This document shows positions 47,503 through 59,712 of a DNA stretch of 64,000 bases, in pieces; the stretch's first letter is position 1; every line of letters starts with the position of its first letter. Position numbers and translations under genes: made by a program. Under the pieces are notes generated by a model. It ran no database searches and was not told the DNA's origin. It saw only the letters and a list, made by a program, of their open reading frames with translations. Origin of the DNA: Temnothorax longispinosus (taxonomy: Eukaryota > Arthropoda > Insecta > Hymenoptera > Formicidae); contig NC_092360.1 in NCBI RefSeq assembly GCF_030848805.1, positions 11,966,001 to 12,030,000 on the forward strand. Reading direction: 5' to 3'.

Positions 47503-48707
47503 GTGTTGCATCGTGTAAATCAAGACGGTTACACGATGCGAAATAATCTATTGTATCGAAACGAAAACGATGACTTGTTAGTAGTAGTACCTAAGACGAT
47601 GCAAACTGCGATGATTAGACGAGCGCATGAGCAAGGACACTTTAGTATCAGCAAAACAGAGAAGCACTGTGGCGTAGAGACTATTGGTTTAAAGGAATGA
47701 GACCAAAGATCGAAAGGGTAATAACAAATTGTATTAATTGTATTTTAGCCGAACAAAAGCAGGGTAAACAAAAAGGATTTTTAAATGTAATTAGCAAAGG
47801 AGACGTACCACTAGATACATACCACGTTGATCATCTGGGCCCGATGCCCATCACGAGAAAAAGTTATCGACATATTTTTATAATAGTAGACGCGTCTAGC
47901 AAGTTTGTATGGTTATACGCCACTAGGGCTACTGATACCGCCGAAGTGCTTAACCGTTTACAAAAACAGTCGGATGTATTTGGAAACCCGCGGAGGATTA
48001 TATCAGACCGCGGCACCGCGTCGTTCACGTCTAGTGCGTTTAAAGAGTATTGCGATGAGGAAAGAATTCAGCACCTCCTCATAACAACGGGGATACCTCC
48101 TAAAAGTAATGGGCAGGTCGAAAGAATTAACCGCACACTCATACCACTTTTAACGAAATTGGCAGCTCCGGAGCCAGGGAATTGGTTCAAGTTCTTAACG
48201 ATTGCGCAAAAATATCTAAATGCCACACCGAGTAAGAGTACGGAGGGGAAAACACCGTTTCAGTTAATGTTTGTTACACACATGCGCCTAAAAGAAGAAG
48301 CACACGTATGCGAAATGATCGAAAACAAATGGACACAAATGTTTGAAATAGAACGCGATAATATTCGTATAGAGGCAAAAAAGAAGATAGCCGAAATTCA
48401 AGAGAAAAATTTAAGAAATTTTAATAAGAAAAGAAAGAAAGCGCAGAAATATAAAGGAGATCTTGTCGCGATTAGGCGAACGCAGTTAGGCCCAGGCCGT
48501 AAGTTTTGTAATAAGTTTTTAGGTCCATACCGTATAATTAAGACAATGCGGAACGATCGGTATGTCGTTACTAACAATAAGTTAGGCGATCACGAGGGTC
48601 CTCAGGAGACTTCGACAGTAGCTGATTCTATGAAGCTGTGGCTACACGATGTAGAATCAGAGAATGACGAAGAAGACTACGAGACTGATTGTCAAAGTAG
48701 TCAGTAA
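47503..48707 (+). pseudogene. Ty3/Gypsy pol fragment: integrase, frameshifted
   Basis: Two overlapping-frame pieces (47503-47700 and 47697-48707) together cover an LTR-retrotransposon integrase. The first carries the HxxxH part of the zinc-binding domain (RRAHEQGH) and the second the C..C part (NCINCILAEQ). The core has DDE landmarks: HVDHLGPMP, ISDRGTASF and NGQVERINRTL. A GPYRI-type C-terminal domain and an acidic tail ending in QSSQ follow. A single-base frame change near 47657-47680 separates the zinc-binding halves, and no gag, protease or reverse transcriptase is present before the gap, so this is a broken remnant. Confidence 0.88.
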
Positions 48708-48760
48708 GAGCGAATAAAGATTAAACATTCGAGGGCGAATGCCATGCAGAATGGCCGAGA

Positions 48761-48960
48761 TGTAATATCGAGTCGAGTCCGAACAGCGAGCGAGTTACGA
48801 CGTGCGTCTGTCGATGCGAATATCATCTCTGCTGTACAACACATTATAATATTAAATATATTATTCAAATCCTACATTTTTGTAATTTATGTAAATAAAA
48901 GTGGTCAGCCACTTCCCTCCCCTCCTCATCACTCAGGACTACTACGTGTCAAAACACAAA
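48761..48960 (+). mobile_element. putative 3' LTR of the Gypsy remnant (right end uncertain)
   Basis: Downstream of the integrase, a purine-rich stretch (gaatggccgaga) is followed by TGTAATATCGAGTCGAG, a typical 5' TG start of an LTR. An AATAAA lies at about 48894-48899. The right end is not defined here because no second LTR copy is in the window; a TGTCAAAACA at about 48948 could be the end. Confidence 0.5.
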
Positions 48961-50570
48961 ATATATGTGAAAAATAGATCTATAATTTTAAATTAAAGTC
49001 CATTAATGCTTTTTACATAATTATTGATACAATTATTATTCTAATTACGTATTAAAAGTAAATAAATAAAAAGCTGATAATATGTAAATAATTTAATTTA
49101 ATACAAATTTCAAATTAAAAAATTTTAATAAACCGTAACCGAAAAGACTGTAATTTGCGCAATACCGATACTTTTGTTAGCGAGAAAACCGAAACAGAAA
49201 CCGAAACCTTTATTAAGTATTTTAATGTACCGAAACCGGAATCGAACCGATATTTTCATCCGGTCCGGGTCCCTGCTTGAAATTGTTGAGAACAATTTTA
49301 TAATCGCACAACGACGCGTGTAGATGAATCACGCGCTCGTCGCGTCTCAGAAACACTTGATTAAAATAAAGCAATAAAGAGCGAGCCATCGATGCTTGCT
49401 TCGTTGTCACCATTAAGTTATAACATATAAATCCGCGACTCAGTTATTCGATCGGACGAAAATCCCTGTCGTCGATCCGGAATTTTATGCGACACCCGAG
49501 CGCTCGCTACGTGACGCTATTTTTCTCCCGCCGCGCCGCGTTATACGCGGATATGATTGGGTTTTTGCGTAAGTTCGCCGGCCGTAAACCTCGCTTTTAC
49601 GAGCCTGATTACAGGGGGGGGGGGGCAATATTGCGCTAGCCCGCTCATCGTCGACGAGCTGCATCACGAATAAAATTCCTACACAATGCGCGGTCGCGGT
49701 CGCGATCAACGACGCGACGCAGCAATCAGTTCGACTAACTGCCCGTCACGATTTTATCCGATAGATCTTGCCGCGAAATCGGCAAATGAATCTATCTCTC
49801 AATAGATAGCTATTACTTATACTTAAATTCACAATCGTGAGAGCGGCTAATTACTGGAAATGTATCTTCCCCCGGTCACAAAATTCGTTCGTAGTCCAAA
49901 GAATTGCTCGAGAAAGCTAATTCCTCGCCGAGTTTCTCATTCCTAAAGCCAAAGTCTCATAAATTCAGCGAATCTCTGTCAATGCGCGCTAAGATTTAGT
50001 AAAAAAAAAAAAAAAGGAAGGAAAAAAGGAAGAGCCTCGAAAGGGTGAGTCATTCTGCAGCCCGACAGTCCGGATTATTGCAGTATTAACCCTCATCTCG
50101 ACGAGGTCAAAATTCTGAAGTTTTCTTGCGAAATCTTAACGATCCGTCTCGTCTTCGAGTTTTCTTCGCGTTTGCTATAAATACGGCAACGCCAGATATT
50201 TCTACTATATAGTTGAATAAATTGCTATCGATTTGTTATGACTTTACAAAAATTAATCGATAATAAAAAAAGCAGAGCTTTCTCTCGAAACAATCAATTT
50301 TTAAATGCTTCATGGTTGATTGTAATGAAAGAAAACGCAATACCGATACTTTTGTTACCTAAAAAACCGAAACCTTTATTAAGTATTTTAATGGACCGAA
50401 ACCGATTAGCTTCCTAGACTTCAACGTATGTCAACGTATTATTATAGATTATCATCATGGAGCAGCCGGAGCACCCGGAGCAGCCTCCACGATACCAACA
50501 ATGACTTGCGCAGAAATCATGCACGAATTATGATAATGACAAAAGATCGGGTGAGATAAGAATTACGACA
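48961..50570. other. repeat-rich spacer with two direct repeats
   Basis: No gene recognised. A phrase of about 75-80 bp (cgcaataccgatacttttgt ... aaacctttattaagtatttt ... accgaaaccg) occurs at 49158-49238 and again at 50336-50405 in the same orientation. A poly(G) run lies at about 49614-49625 and a poly(A) run near 50001-50014. The centre (49440-49760) is GC-rich. Confidence 0.55.
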
Positions 50571-50572
50571 GA

Positions 50573-50960
50573 AAACTTAGGAAAAGTGGAGTACATGGTC
50601 AACAAGAAAATAAAGATGATCTTTTTTGACAGCAATCTTACCATCTTTTTGCTTACGGATGAAGGAGAGGTAAATCACTGGTGGGATATTTCGTCTGACC
50701 TGTCTAACCCTTCTTTAAATTCTTTTACAATATTATTCTCAATTAATCAATTTACAAAGTACAAAGATTGTACTAACCGCAGCTGGTGGCAACTCTACTT
50801 TTATCGCTCAAACTGATGAAAGAGTATATTATTTTCAAACCCATCATCATATAAATGGATTTCCGTGGATGAAACAAGTGCATTTGGAAAAAAACGTCAA
50901 AAAAAGGGTCACAAGGTCAAAGTTAACTTGCCCTAAGATTACATATGATACATATTTCAA
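50573..50960 (+). pseudogene. RCC1-repeat-like coding fragment, frameshifted
   Basis: One frame gives KKIKMIFFDSNLTIFLLTDE followed by GEVNHWW, like one strand set of an RCC1 blade (hxLLTDEGEVYxWG). After a shift, TAAGGNSTFIAQTDERVYYF resembles the next. The shift coincides with a 7-bp tandem duplication (tacaaag twice, 50756-50769). After it the frame stays open for about 60 codons. It looks like a decayed copy of an RCC1-domain gene; the parent is unknown and I hold the family assignment loosely. Confidence 0.45.
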
Positions 50961-51106
50961 GTTATCTTGAGTTAGCATAATAACAGAGTGGGGTGATGGA
51001 TCTGTGAATATTAGTTGCATATTTATGCATTATTCTCATATCTAATAATACAGATAAATGCGACTTGTCACATATTCATCACCCCATTATAAAAAAAGTC
51101 ACTCAC

Positions 51107-51429
51107 CGACCGATGCGCAACGGGCGGAGTTAATCAGCCACGGAGCTCCGATGATTCTGTAACACAAAAATAAAAGATTCATATTAAATGGACGCTCAAA
51201 ATAATCAATGTTTCAAAAAATAATTTTTACACATTCGTCTACGTCGTCTTTTAATTAGATTTACTAATAATTTACTTATTTCCTGAGAAAAACCTTTATG
51301 AGAACAAACTTTTGTAAAATTTTAGATAAAATTTCGGATTCTCAAATTATTTCTTGCTTATCCGAGATAAATCGACGCGAATAAATAGAAAAGAACTATT
51401 GATTTTAAAAATAAGAAATAACACTTACC
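51107..51429 (-). ncRNA. possible spliced minus-strand transcript (two exon ends)
   Basis: On the minus strand a GC-rich block ends ...GCAACCTTGGG|gtaagtg (donor, exon edge 51429). About 270 bp on, ttttgtgttacag precedes a 50-nt GC-rich exon (51156-51107) that ends GGTCG|gtgagtg. The alternation of GC-rich exons and AT-rich introns with good splice sites suggests a real transcript starting in the GC-rich region up to about 52.3 kb. The 50-nt exon is open in one frame (GAPWLINSARCASVG) but I recognise no protein. The next exon was not found. Confidence 0.35.
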
Positions 51430-51538
51430 CCAAGGTTGCTCCGTCGGGGCCCGATGCCTCCCCAGGCCTCCTCCTCCTCTCCACGGTTCGCCAGGTCCTT
51501 CTCCGTTGCAGCGTTGGGGTCCGTTGGCTGGTTATTGG

Positions 51539-52336
51539 CGCACTCACTCACTCACTTCACGAAAATCGACGATAAGATCGCGTCGCTTATGATCGCGCGA
51601 TATTTTCGACACTTTGCACGACACTCCCGGCATTAATCGTTCGCAGGTAGTCGAACATGGCGGAATTTCGTAAATCGCACGGCCAACTTCACTCGCGGAC
51701 TCGCCAAGAGCAACTGTGGCGTCGCGTCACTACTCACTCGCGACGTTCACGAAAATCGACCGATATCGTCGCTTATGATCGCGCGATCTCCGCGATATTT
51801 TCAACACTTCGCACGACACTCCCGGCACATTAATCTCGCGCCGCGGCGCCTACTTACACGTAGTTACACGGCAACGGAAAAATTACGACTGATTACGACG
51901 AAGAAGCGGAAGAAACTGCGTATGACGTGAATGTAGCGCGGGTCGCGAGCGCCGCGCCGCGGCTAGCGGCTTCTCGTCCACACGATTGGTAGGGACGAAG
52001 TGGGGGCTACAAGTGACTAGGCACGGTGCGCGCTAGGTATGCGTGACGTCAGCACGCCTCGATACCACTCCTCTACCTCCACTACTCGTGTTTACCGCGG
52101 CGCGCACGACCGCGCTTTAACGTCTCCGGCCGCCGCTCTCACATCATATGTTAACGGCACGTGCCGATGGGCGTCGAATGGATCGTATTGTTTCGTAGCT
52201 TCTCCGACGTAATTCTTTCAACGCCGTGTAATTAAGTACGCGCTGCGTCGCGAGATTAATGCCCGGAGTACCGTGCAAAGTGTCGAAAGTATCGCGCGAT
52301 CATAATAAGCGACGACGCGTAGAGTGAGTGAGTGCG
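51539..52336. repeat. GC-rich foldback: one unit in three copies (two direct, one inverted)
   Basis: A unit of about 82-90 bp (ttcacgaaaatcgac ... cgcttatgatcgcgcgat ... cgacactttgcacgacact ... cattaat) occurs at 51556-51637 and 51746-51834. It occurs inverted at 52255-52336, where the outer cgcactcactcactc is also mirrored. The interval is CpG-rich and may be a promoter; the possible minus-strand transcript starts within it. Confidence 0.7.
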
Positions 52337-52339
52337 GAC

Positions 52340-54200
52340 TTCAATAACGTTTGATACCGAAAATAGATGTTTTAGAGCGATTTATGCACAATGTTAATAT
52401 TGTATTGCGAATATTAGAATAATACGACGCTAGTGCGAAATATCTCTCGTGCAGAAAAAAAAGGAAAAAAAGAAATGTTTATTTGAGGTCTCGAATGTTT
52501 GGCAAAATAATTAATTTCTTAAATAAAGAAATTGTAAAATTTAATATATATACGATATCTATCTATAAACGCTTCTTTTTTATAATAAATATATATTTGG
52601 CAATTTTCAATAAAAATTTCGCATTTTCTTCAACAGAAACTAGATAAAAGAACGATTCTATAAGTGACAAAGACATTATCATTTACATTTCATTCCATTA
52701 TCGAAGAAAACAATTTGTAACAATGTGTCTAATTTTTTTTTCCTTTGCAAAAAGTTATATTTTTATCACTTTGCTTTATATAGATAGAACTCGCAGAGTA
52801 CTTCGTGATAGTAAAACTTATGAGAAACAAAATTGTAAAACTCTATCCGCGCGCTGTAGTTTCACTAACTTTTCGAAGATTGACTTGACTGAAAACTTTA
52901 TATTTTGAGAACTTTAAACTTTAAAATTACATAGAAAAAAAAACGACTTTTTTATTTTCCAAGATAGACTATCTCCGTGATGTAGAGCTGTCGAGTTCTA
53001 CTGCTTCGCAAAACTGCTTTGCACTCGATAAGAAAATATATTTCATCCACTATTATTGGTATAAAAATCACTTATACTATTATTATTATTATTTATTGGC
53101 TAAACCAATAAACTTTTAATATCTGTAAACTTGATATGTAATGACATATTACGGCGATCAATTGAGTGACCAATCCGCCGACTTCTCTATACAAATAAAA
53201 AAGATATTTACTATTTTTCATGGGTGTATTTAATCAAACCTTTCTTTCACAATCGCGGCTGAATAAATAATAAAATTAATTATTAAGTTATCATGTACTC
53301 GTTTCATCATTGCAATTATATCTACCGTGTTTCTGCAAACTTTATATACCGGAAAATGGGCAAAATAGCCTATTTTCTCTGACAATATGTTTCATAAAAC
53401 ATTAAAACATATTCTATAGCTTATGTATTTATTTCTGATTATTCTTTCGGAATTTCTGAACAGGGAAAGAATAACATGCTTTTTTTTGTAATAATAGATT
53501 ATAGTTACGCTATAATAAATTACACATATAAGATATTGCCACTTAAAATACATAGATATATTTGAATTAAAAAATTGGCTACAAATGGTATGTTTATTAA
53601 TCTTATTATGGTACTATATTCATTATATATTTATTGATGTTCAAAACTTCTTTGCAACCACAAAGAAATCTCAAGATGTGCCAATGTGAGATACTTGCCA
53701 ACTTTACATTATTAATAATAATATAAACGTGGCCGATCATTAATAATTTGTTAATTTATACGTGGTCTTTTTTTATCTCGTGATATTAAATGCAAAATCT
53801 ATCCACACACATCAATCTCTCCCATATTATGCATGTGATTGAGCCAAACGCAATATAACTTAAGTTATTAAATAAATTGCTTAATTACTTTTGATGTTCA
53901 AAAAGTAACTGGCAACGAGAACCAGATATTAATTTAAATAATTGGCAACAAGACCTAGGTTTAACCAGTCTTTTGGATCTAAATAAAACATATTTGATGA
54001 CGTGATGAGTTCGTATAGAAAATTACATGTGTACTTAATTTATGTATCCAGTATGATCAACTGGATACCAACCCCCCTTAGTATTCTTTAGTAAGGATGG
54101 AAGAATATCGCTCTTAATACAAACATACAATGTCATGACATACATTTCAACCAAAACACACTTCGCACTCACTTTGTACATATATACTGCATTTAAATAT
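52340..54200. other. AT-rich spacer, nothing recognised
   Basis: About 1.9 kb of AT-rich sequence between the GC-rich foldback and the DNAJB11 stop. Short ORFs are not supported by any family resemblance. The last part is presumably DNAJB11 3' UTR. Confidence 0.5.
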
Positions 54201-56267
54201 TTAATTGCCATTTATACCATTGTATATTCGATTCACAGAACTTTGCTGCAGTAATTTTTTTATATCTGAAATCAATAAGATGATTTTTTTTTAATAATAT
54301 GCAATAATATGGTATAAAATTTTGCACATTGATTAAGAATATTTTGGCTTACCTTCTTTTTGTTCGTCCGTAAAGTCGTTATCGGGGAATGCGATGTCAA
54401 AAGTAACGTATAAAGCGCCATGGAGATTGTTATTATCGTAATTAGGCATTCCCTCGCCCTTTTTCCGAATACGTGCACCATGTTTAGTAATTTTGTCCCT
54501 CTGGATAATCACACTGTGACCGTCTAAATGTTTTATCTCTACTGAGAAACCTAACAGGGCATCTTGCAAAGATATCGTAACGTTTGTATATAAATCGTCG
54601 CCTTTTCTTTCGAAAATAGGATGAGGTATAGTTTGTATCCTACAACAAACAATTATATTGTAAATATATAACCGCATTAAGCTTATATAGGATGAACTGA
54701 AACTAAGAGAAAGGAAAATAATTTTACATCTTAAAATAAATCAAAATACTACAATAAATTCTTTTTTCCGAGTTTCAAAAAAAAATAATTTCGAAAATCA
54801 ATTAAATACGTGTATACTCGATCACAAAATTCAGCTATGTTCAGTATAAATTGATAGCTAAAATTACTAGTACACACGATAATAGAGTTATATTAATCTT
54901 GGTAATAAACAAACAATGGCATTGTCATATACAGGAGAAAACATAATAATAGTCTCTAGTAAAATTTATCAATCCGAATTTCTTGGACATAAAGTTCTAT
55001 ATGATAAAAATTCATTTCATTCCAATTTATTTTGAAGCTTCAAAAATTATCTTCGTCTTAAATAATTCTACATTTCTTTTTGTATAAATATAAAAAAATA
55101 TCTACTCACTTTATTATCAAATCTCCTGGTTCTCCATCAATGTGTGGTTCGCCTTCTGCAGTAAATTTAGTTTCTTGATTATCTACCATTCCTGGCTCGA
55201 CTTCTACCTCCAATATACGTTCCTCATTGACCAACTTCACATTCGGACACTCCGAACATACGGATTGTTGCATCATTTGGAATCTACCATTTCCTAAATT
55301 GCGAGTAACTAACTCCTGCCTACAATTACACTTCCTTGTCCCTTTCGCCGTCTTTACAACTGGCTTATTTCTCGTAATCTATATAGTAGTAAAATTAAGT
55401 TTAAAGGAAGAAGTTACATATTATTTGTGTCATTTGTTGCAAGAGAAATTTTACCTCGATAAAATTTCCGCTATATAATTCTTCTAAAGTAACGTATAGG
55501 TCCATCACAACGTTTGAACCTCTAGGAGTTTGCTGTTGTTGATGAGATTCTCCACCGAAATGGAAATTAATGTCGCCAAAGAAACTTGCGAAAGGATCCA
55601 TATTATTGTTCATCATGCCGTCTTTCTTCAAGCATTCCTCCCCACACTTGTCGTACATTTCTCTCTTCTCAGGGTCTGACAGAACTTCGTACGCTGCACC
55701 CAGGTCTTGAAACTTTTGAGAGGAATCTGGGTCATCTTTATTCTTATCGGGATGCAGTTCCTTTGCTAATCGTCTGTAAGCCTTCTTAATTGCGTGTGTA
55801 CTAGCGCTACGTGATAAACCTAATATGCTATAAAAATCTCTTCTGCAAAAAGAAAGAAGATAATAATTAGAACAAACTTCATTACTTTCGCATAATAGAC
55901 ATTAATCATTATTTAATTAAGAAGAAATCCTGTCAAGCTAAAGACACATGTACTAAGCAAACTGTAACAATTTTCAAAGTTGATAAAATTAAAAGGATGA
56001 GAGAATTTCTCGTTTATTTGCATCTTTATGTTCAATTTCGGGAATTGTTGTACAAATCTCTGTGACTTAATATACAAATTTAACTGACAAGTGGACGGAT
56101 GAGGGGACAGGTTAATGAGACTCGCCGTCCAGTAAAACGTTCGGAAAAGGCTGTCGTGCATAATGCGCCACGAAAGGAAATACTGTCCTCACTTACCCAG
56201 CTATCGATAATACAATGCATATTGTTAAATTTACTAATAACACCCAATTTAATTTTAACCCTGCCAT
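54201..56267 (-). CDS. DNAJB11: DnaJ homolog subfamily B member 11 (ERdj3)
   Basis: ER-lumenal Hsp40 co-chaperone of BiP. Exons on the minus strand: 56267-56197, 55842-55455, 55378-55110, 54639-54353 and 54265-54201, giving 359 residues (human 358). Residues 1-23 form a signal peptide (MAGLKLNWVLLVNLTICIVL...). The J domain starts at RDFYSILGLSRSAS with HPD at residues 54-56. A Gly/Phe-type segment (PFASFFGDINFHFGG) follows, then the substrate-binding domains with the CNCRQ and CSEC cysteine pairs and the conserved NEER, EGEPHIDGEPGD and HPIFERKGDDLYTNV blocks. The short last exon gives LLQQSSVNRIYNGINGN. There is no KDEL, as in other ERdj3 proteins. Divergent from MRPL3. Confidence 0.95.
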
Positions 56268-56679
56268 CCTAGCAGACGTTCCACGATCATCTGAGTACGC
56301 CTGCAAAGCTTAAATCGTGGTAGCTTCTCATTGGTCCAACGAGAGAGACCAATCTGATAACAAGTGTATTTTACGGCGCTATCACAACATCACAACGAAC
56401 GGCATTCGACAGCGACGTGGCTTTAAAGGTCTGTTCAGACGCGCGTAATCGCGCAATGTGGGTGCACCGGGGCGTTAACCAATCGCGTGTCTAATCTAAT
56501 GTAAAGACCGCCACATTGCTGCGTTCTTTGGATACTAAACGCGCGATTGGTCGACATTTCGATTCGATCTGTAACCTATAATTCGATGTGTAAACCGTGT
56601 CTTCGGTTTGCCTTTTTAGGTTAAGTTATTTTATATCTGTAAATTTGGAAAAAACAGTTGTGAGATTGATGCGCTAACA
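56268..56679. promoter_or_regulatory. bidirectional promoter DNAJB11 / MRPL3
   Basis: Only 412 bp separate the two start codons, so both promoters and both 5' UTRs lie here. It contains CCAAT/ATTGG boxes (cattggtcc near 56331, accaatctg 56350, accaatcgcg 56479, gattggtcg 56546), two of them embedded in a short imperfect inverted pair with acgcgcgatt. No TATA box is obvious. Confidence 0.6.
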
Positions 56680-58818
56680 ATGACATCGCTTCTAAAGACG
56701 ATTAACGGACTTCAACTTTTTCACAAATGCCTAAAACAAAGGTATGCCGTCGGTTTGTTGTCGTTTCGTAGCGTCTTTCCCAGGACACAGAATTGCTCCG
56801 CCTCACACGTGCGGAACTATTATTTAAACCCATATATCTGATGATGTTTTATTGAAATTTGTATGAACTCTTTTAAAGCACTGTACGACACAAATTCTTA
56901 TTATTAAATAAATAAACAAAAAATACCATTTTAAAGATACAATCTTTCATCAATTGCCTTGATTTATTTCAAGCTTGCAAATATTATAACGCAAAATTGA
57001 TTAAGACTATATAAAGAAAAGAGTTTACTCAAGAGTATACTCACTAAATTGTGTACTAATATACTTGTACATATTTCTAAAGAACATACTAATATAACAA
57101 ATAAATGTAGACTTATATATAAATCTTCATAACAATTCGTATTTTTACTTGCAGTATCGACATGATATCTGTCCCAAAACGGGACGCAAAAAAATATATA
57201 CCTAAACCTAGATACCGTCATCCAGAATGGCTTCCAAAACAAGAACGTGTTGTACGTAATCAGTAATACAAATAATTTATTCTTATTTACGTGACACTCA
57301 AGTACAGAGAATATGCATATGTATGGTACAAAATTTATGTATAAAAACACTTTTGCAGTTGTACAATGAGCGGCTAACAGAAGATAATAAGCAGTTTCTT
57401 GACGAAGTGGTTCAAGATAAACATGGCTCGTCCACTATCGGATTTGGAATGAAACTTTCTCCTTTGAAAATAGATCCGATCGAGCCTACTGTAGAATGGA
57501 AGAAATATATGCAACGTACTGGTTTAATTGCCAAGAAAATAGGGGTCTATCCGTTATGGTTGAAAAATGGAAAGAAGGTCACGTCGACGTTGCTTCAGGT
57601 AAATGGACCAGGTTTGATTTTTAATACGCAAGCAACACCACTATTATTTTTATTTGAATATTCCCATTTATTCTGCAACTATAATTCTATGCTTTAATCC
57701 AGGTTGTCGATAACGAAGTGGTAAAATACATCCCGCCGGAGAAATATTTTCCAATAAAAAGCCGTGTACTCACAAGACAAGTCAAAAAGAAACGCGGATG
57801 TCTCGTAGTAGGGGCAGAAAATATAGATCCGCAAATAGTACGTAATTGAAAAGTTACATCTAATAAATTTTCCTATTCTGGTATGTAAAACTGACGGTAT
57901 CTTTTTGCACGTAGATCACTAAAGAATATTACGGTATTTTTAACGATGCTGGAGTTATGCCAAAACGGGTACTAAGGAGATTTATAATATCACCGGAAGC
58001 AGCATTACAACCAGGAACTCCTTTATTCGCCACACATTTTAAACCAGGGGAAGTCGTCGATATCCGTGCGAAAACGTAAATAATTTTGTATCTTGGTATA
58101 TTGTACTACATGTGTTGCTTTAGAAAAAAAAAAAAAACAGAATAATCACATAAAATTAATATTAATCTTAAGAATCTTAACTTGCGAAAAGTTGAAACAT
58201 GCGAATTCCATTAGGATTGATCGTGGATTCCAAGGTGTCATGAAACGATGGGGCTTTCATGGGATGCCTGCCAGTCACGGCGTGACCAAAACTCACAGAC
58301 GACCTGGAAACATCGGGTCAGGTGGAGGGAAAGCCCGAGTCATGCCTGGCACTAAAATGCCTGGACACATGGGTAATAGGTGGCGTGTTATCAGAGGTGT
58401 TCGAGTAAGTAAATTTAAACCTCTAATAAAAGAGATATATATATATATATTTAAAAAACAAGAAAAATCTTACATCTATCCTGAAATTTGAGATTTATAA
58501 ATTTTACCATTCGTTTTTTTTTATAAATTCATTTACTAATCTTTTTTTTTAATAATGTGATTGATGCTTGGTTTCTAGATTTTACGAATAAACACGAAGT
58601 ATAACGTGATTTGGGTTCAGGGACATAATATACCTGGCGAAATCAATACTTATTGTTACATGTTTGATACAGTACTTCCTCTGAGGAAACATAAAACAGC
58701 GCCAAATTTCCCTACGTATCTACCAAGCATCACCGAAGAATCGCTTCCAGAGGAGCTGTATGCAGATGACATACACTCGTTTGTAGATCCCACGATAGAA
58801 TTTAAAGAAGAATCTTAA
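56680..58818 (+). CDS. MRPL3: mitochondrial ribosomal protein L3 (uL3m)
   Basis: Structural protein of the large mitoribosomal subunit, near the peptidyl-transferase region. Exons: 56680-56741, 57155-57251, 57359-57598, 57703-57837, 57915-58075, 58215-58404 and 58579-58818, giving 374 residues (human 348). The N-terminus (MTSLLKTINGLQLFHKCLKQ) is basic with no acidic residue, as in a mitochondrial targeting peptide. The uL3 core is clear: TGLIAKKIGVYPLW, VVDNEVVKY, then the hallmark loop RGFQGVMKRWGFHGMPASHG and HRRPGNIGSGG..ARVMPGTKM, ending with GHNIPGEIN. AATAAA follows at 58839. Head to head with DNAJB11, tail to tail with importin alpha. Confidence 0.95.
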
Positions 58819-59712
58819 TTATATATCTGTATAGTGTTAAATAAAAAAATTTATAATTGCAGATCAGGATTATTTACAGAGTTTACATACTTTTTTCAGA
58901 TGATAGTTTATAAATAGAAGTTACATAGTAACTAAGAATTTTTTAGCCCAGGCACATTTAACTTCCTAATTCCATTCTAATATAAATCGAAATAAAATTA
59001 TCGAATGATAGTTGAAGTTGTGCCGAATTTTCGTTGAAATTTTATTGGTTGTCTGCTCCTTACAGAAATATCCACACTTATCAATTATGCTAGCAAAGAG
59101 TAGTCAATTGATTCATTTATTTAGTAGTCAATATCGTTATAAATTTAACATGCCTAAAATATACACGAATTATTTTATAAAAGTAATATCGCTAACCAAG
59201 ACTCGTCCTGAGTTAGAGTGGAGAGCAGCATGATCAAGCACGATAGAAAGAGCCTTTTTTTTCCATTAACTTAACACCTTACTGTGAAGTTATTCGACTT
59301 CTAGAATAATTTACTCACATGCGTTATGTAACTAGTTGCGCTTAGCTAAAGACTGCTAATACGCGTCTATCGTATATTATAAAAGAAAAAAGGTAACATA
59401 CATGATAAGAAAAGGGAAAGAAAAAATCAAAGTCCACAGATGCTTAATTTGGTGGTTACCAACTCCTTCATTCCATAACCAGCTTTCGTCTTTTGCTTCA
59501 TTCTGTCTTTCCGAATACGGAAAAATCGATAAATCACACTGTATGTTTGTAAGAACAAACGCAATATTTCTTGATTCAGTAGCAGTAAATTCATATTGCT
59601 ATGCTTTCATTGGAGTAGGAAGGAGATGTAGAAATAGGAAAGAGAAAGCAAAATGACTCCGCGTCGGAGTTTGTCGGGGGACGGCACGATCGGATAAGAA
59701 GTGGAGACCCTC
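58819..59712. other. convergent 3' flanks of MRPL3 and importin alpha
   Basis: About 0.9 kb between the two stop codons, occupied by the 3' UTRs. ORFs of 73-84 codons in the region have no recognisable features. Confidence 0.5.
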
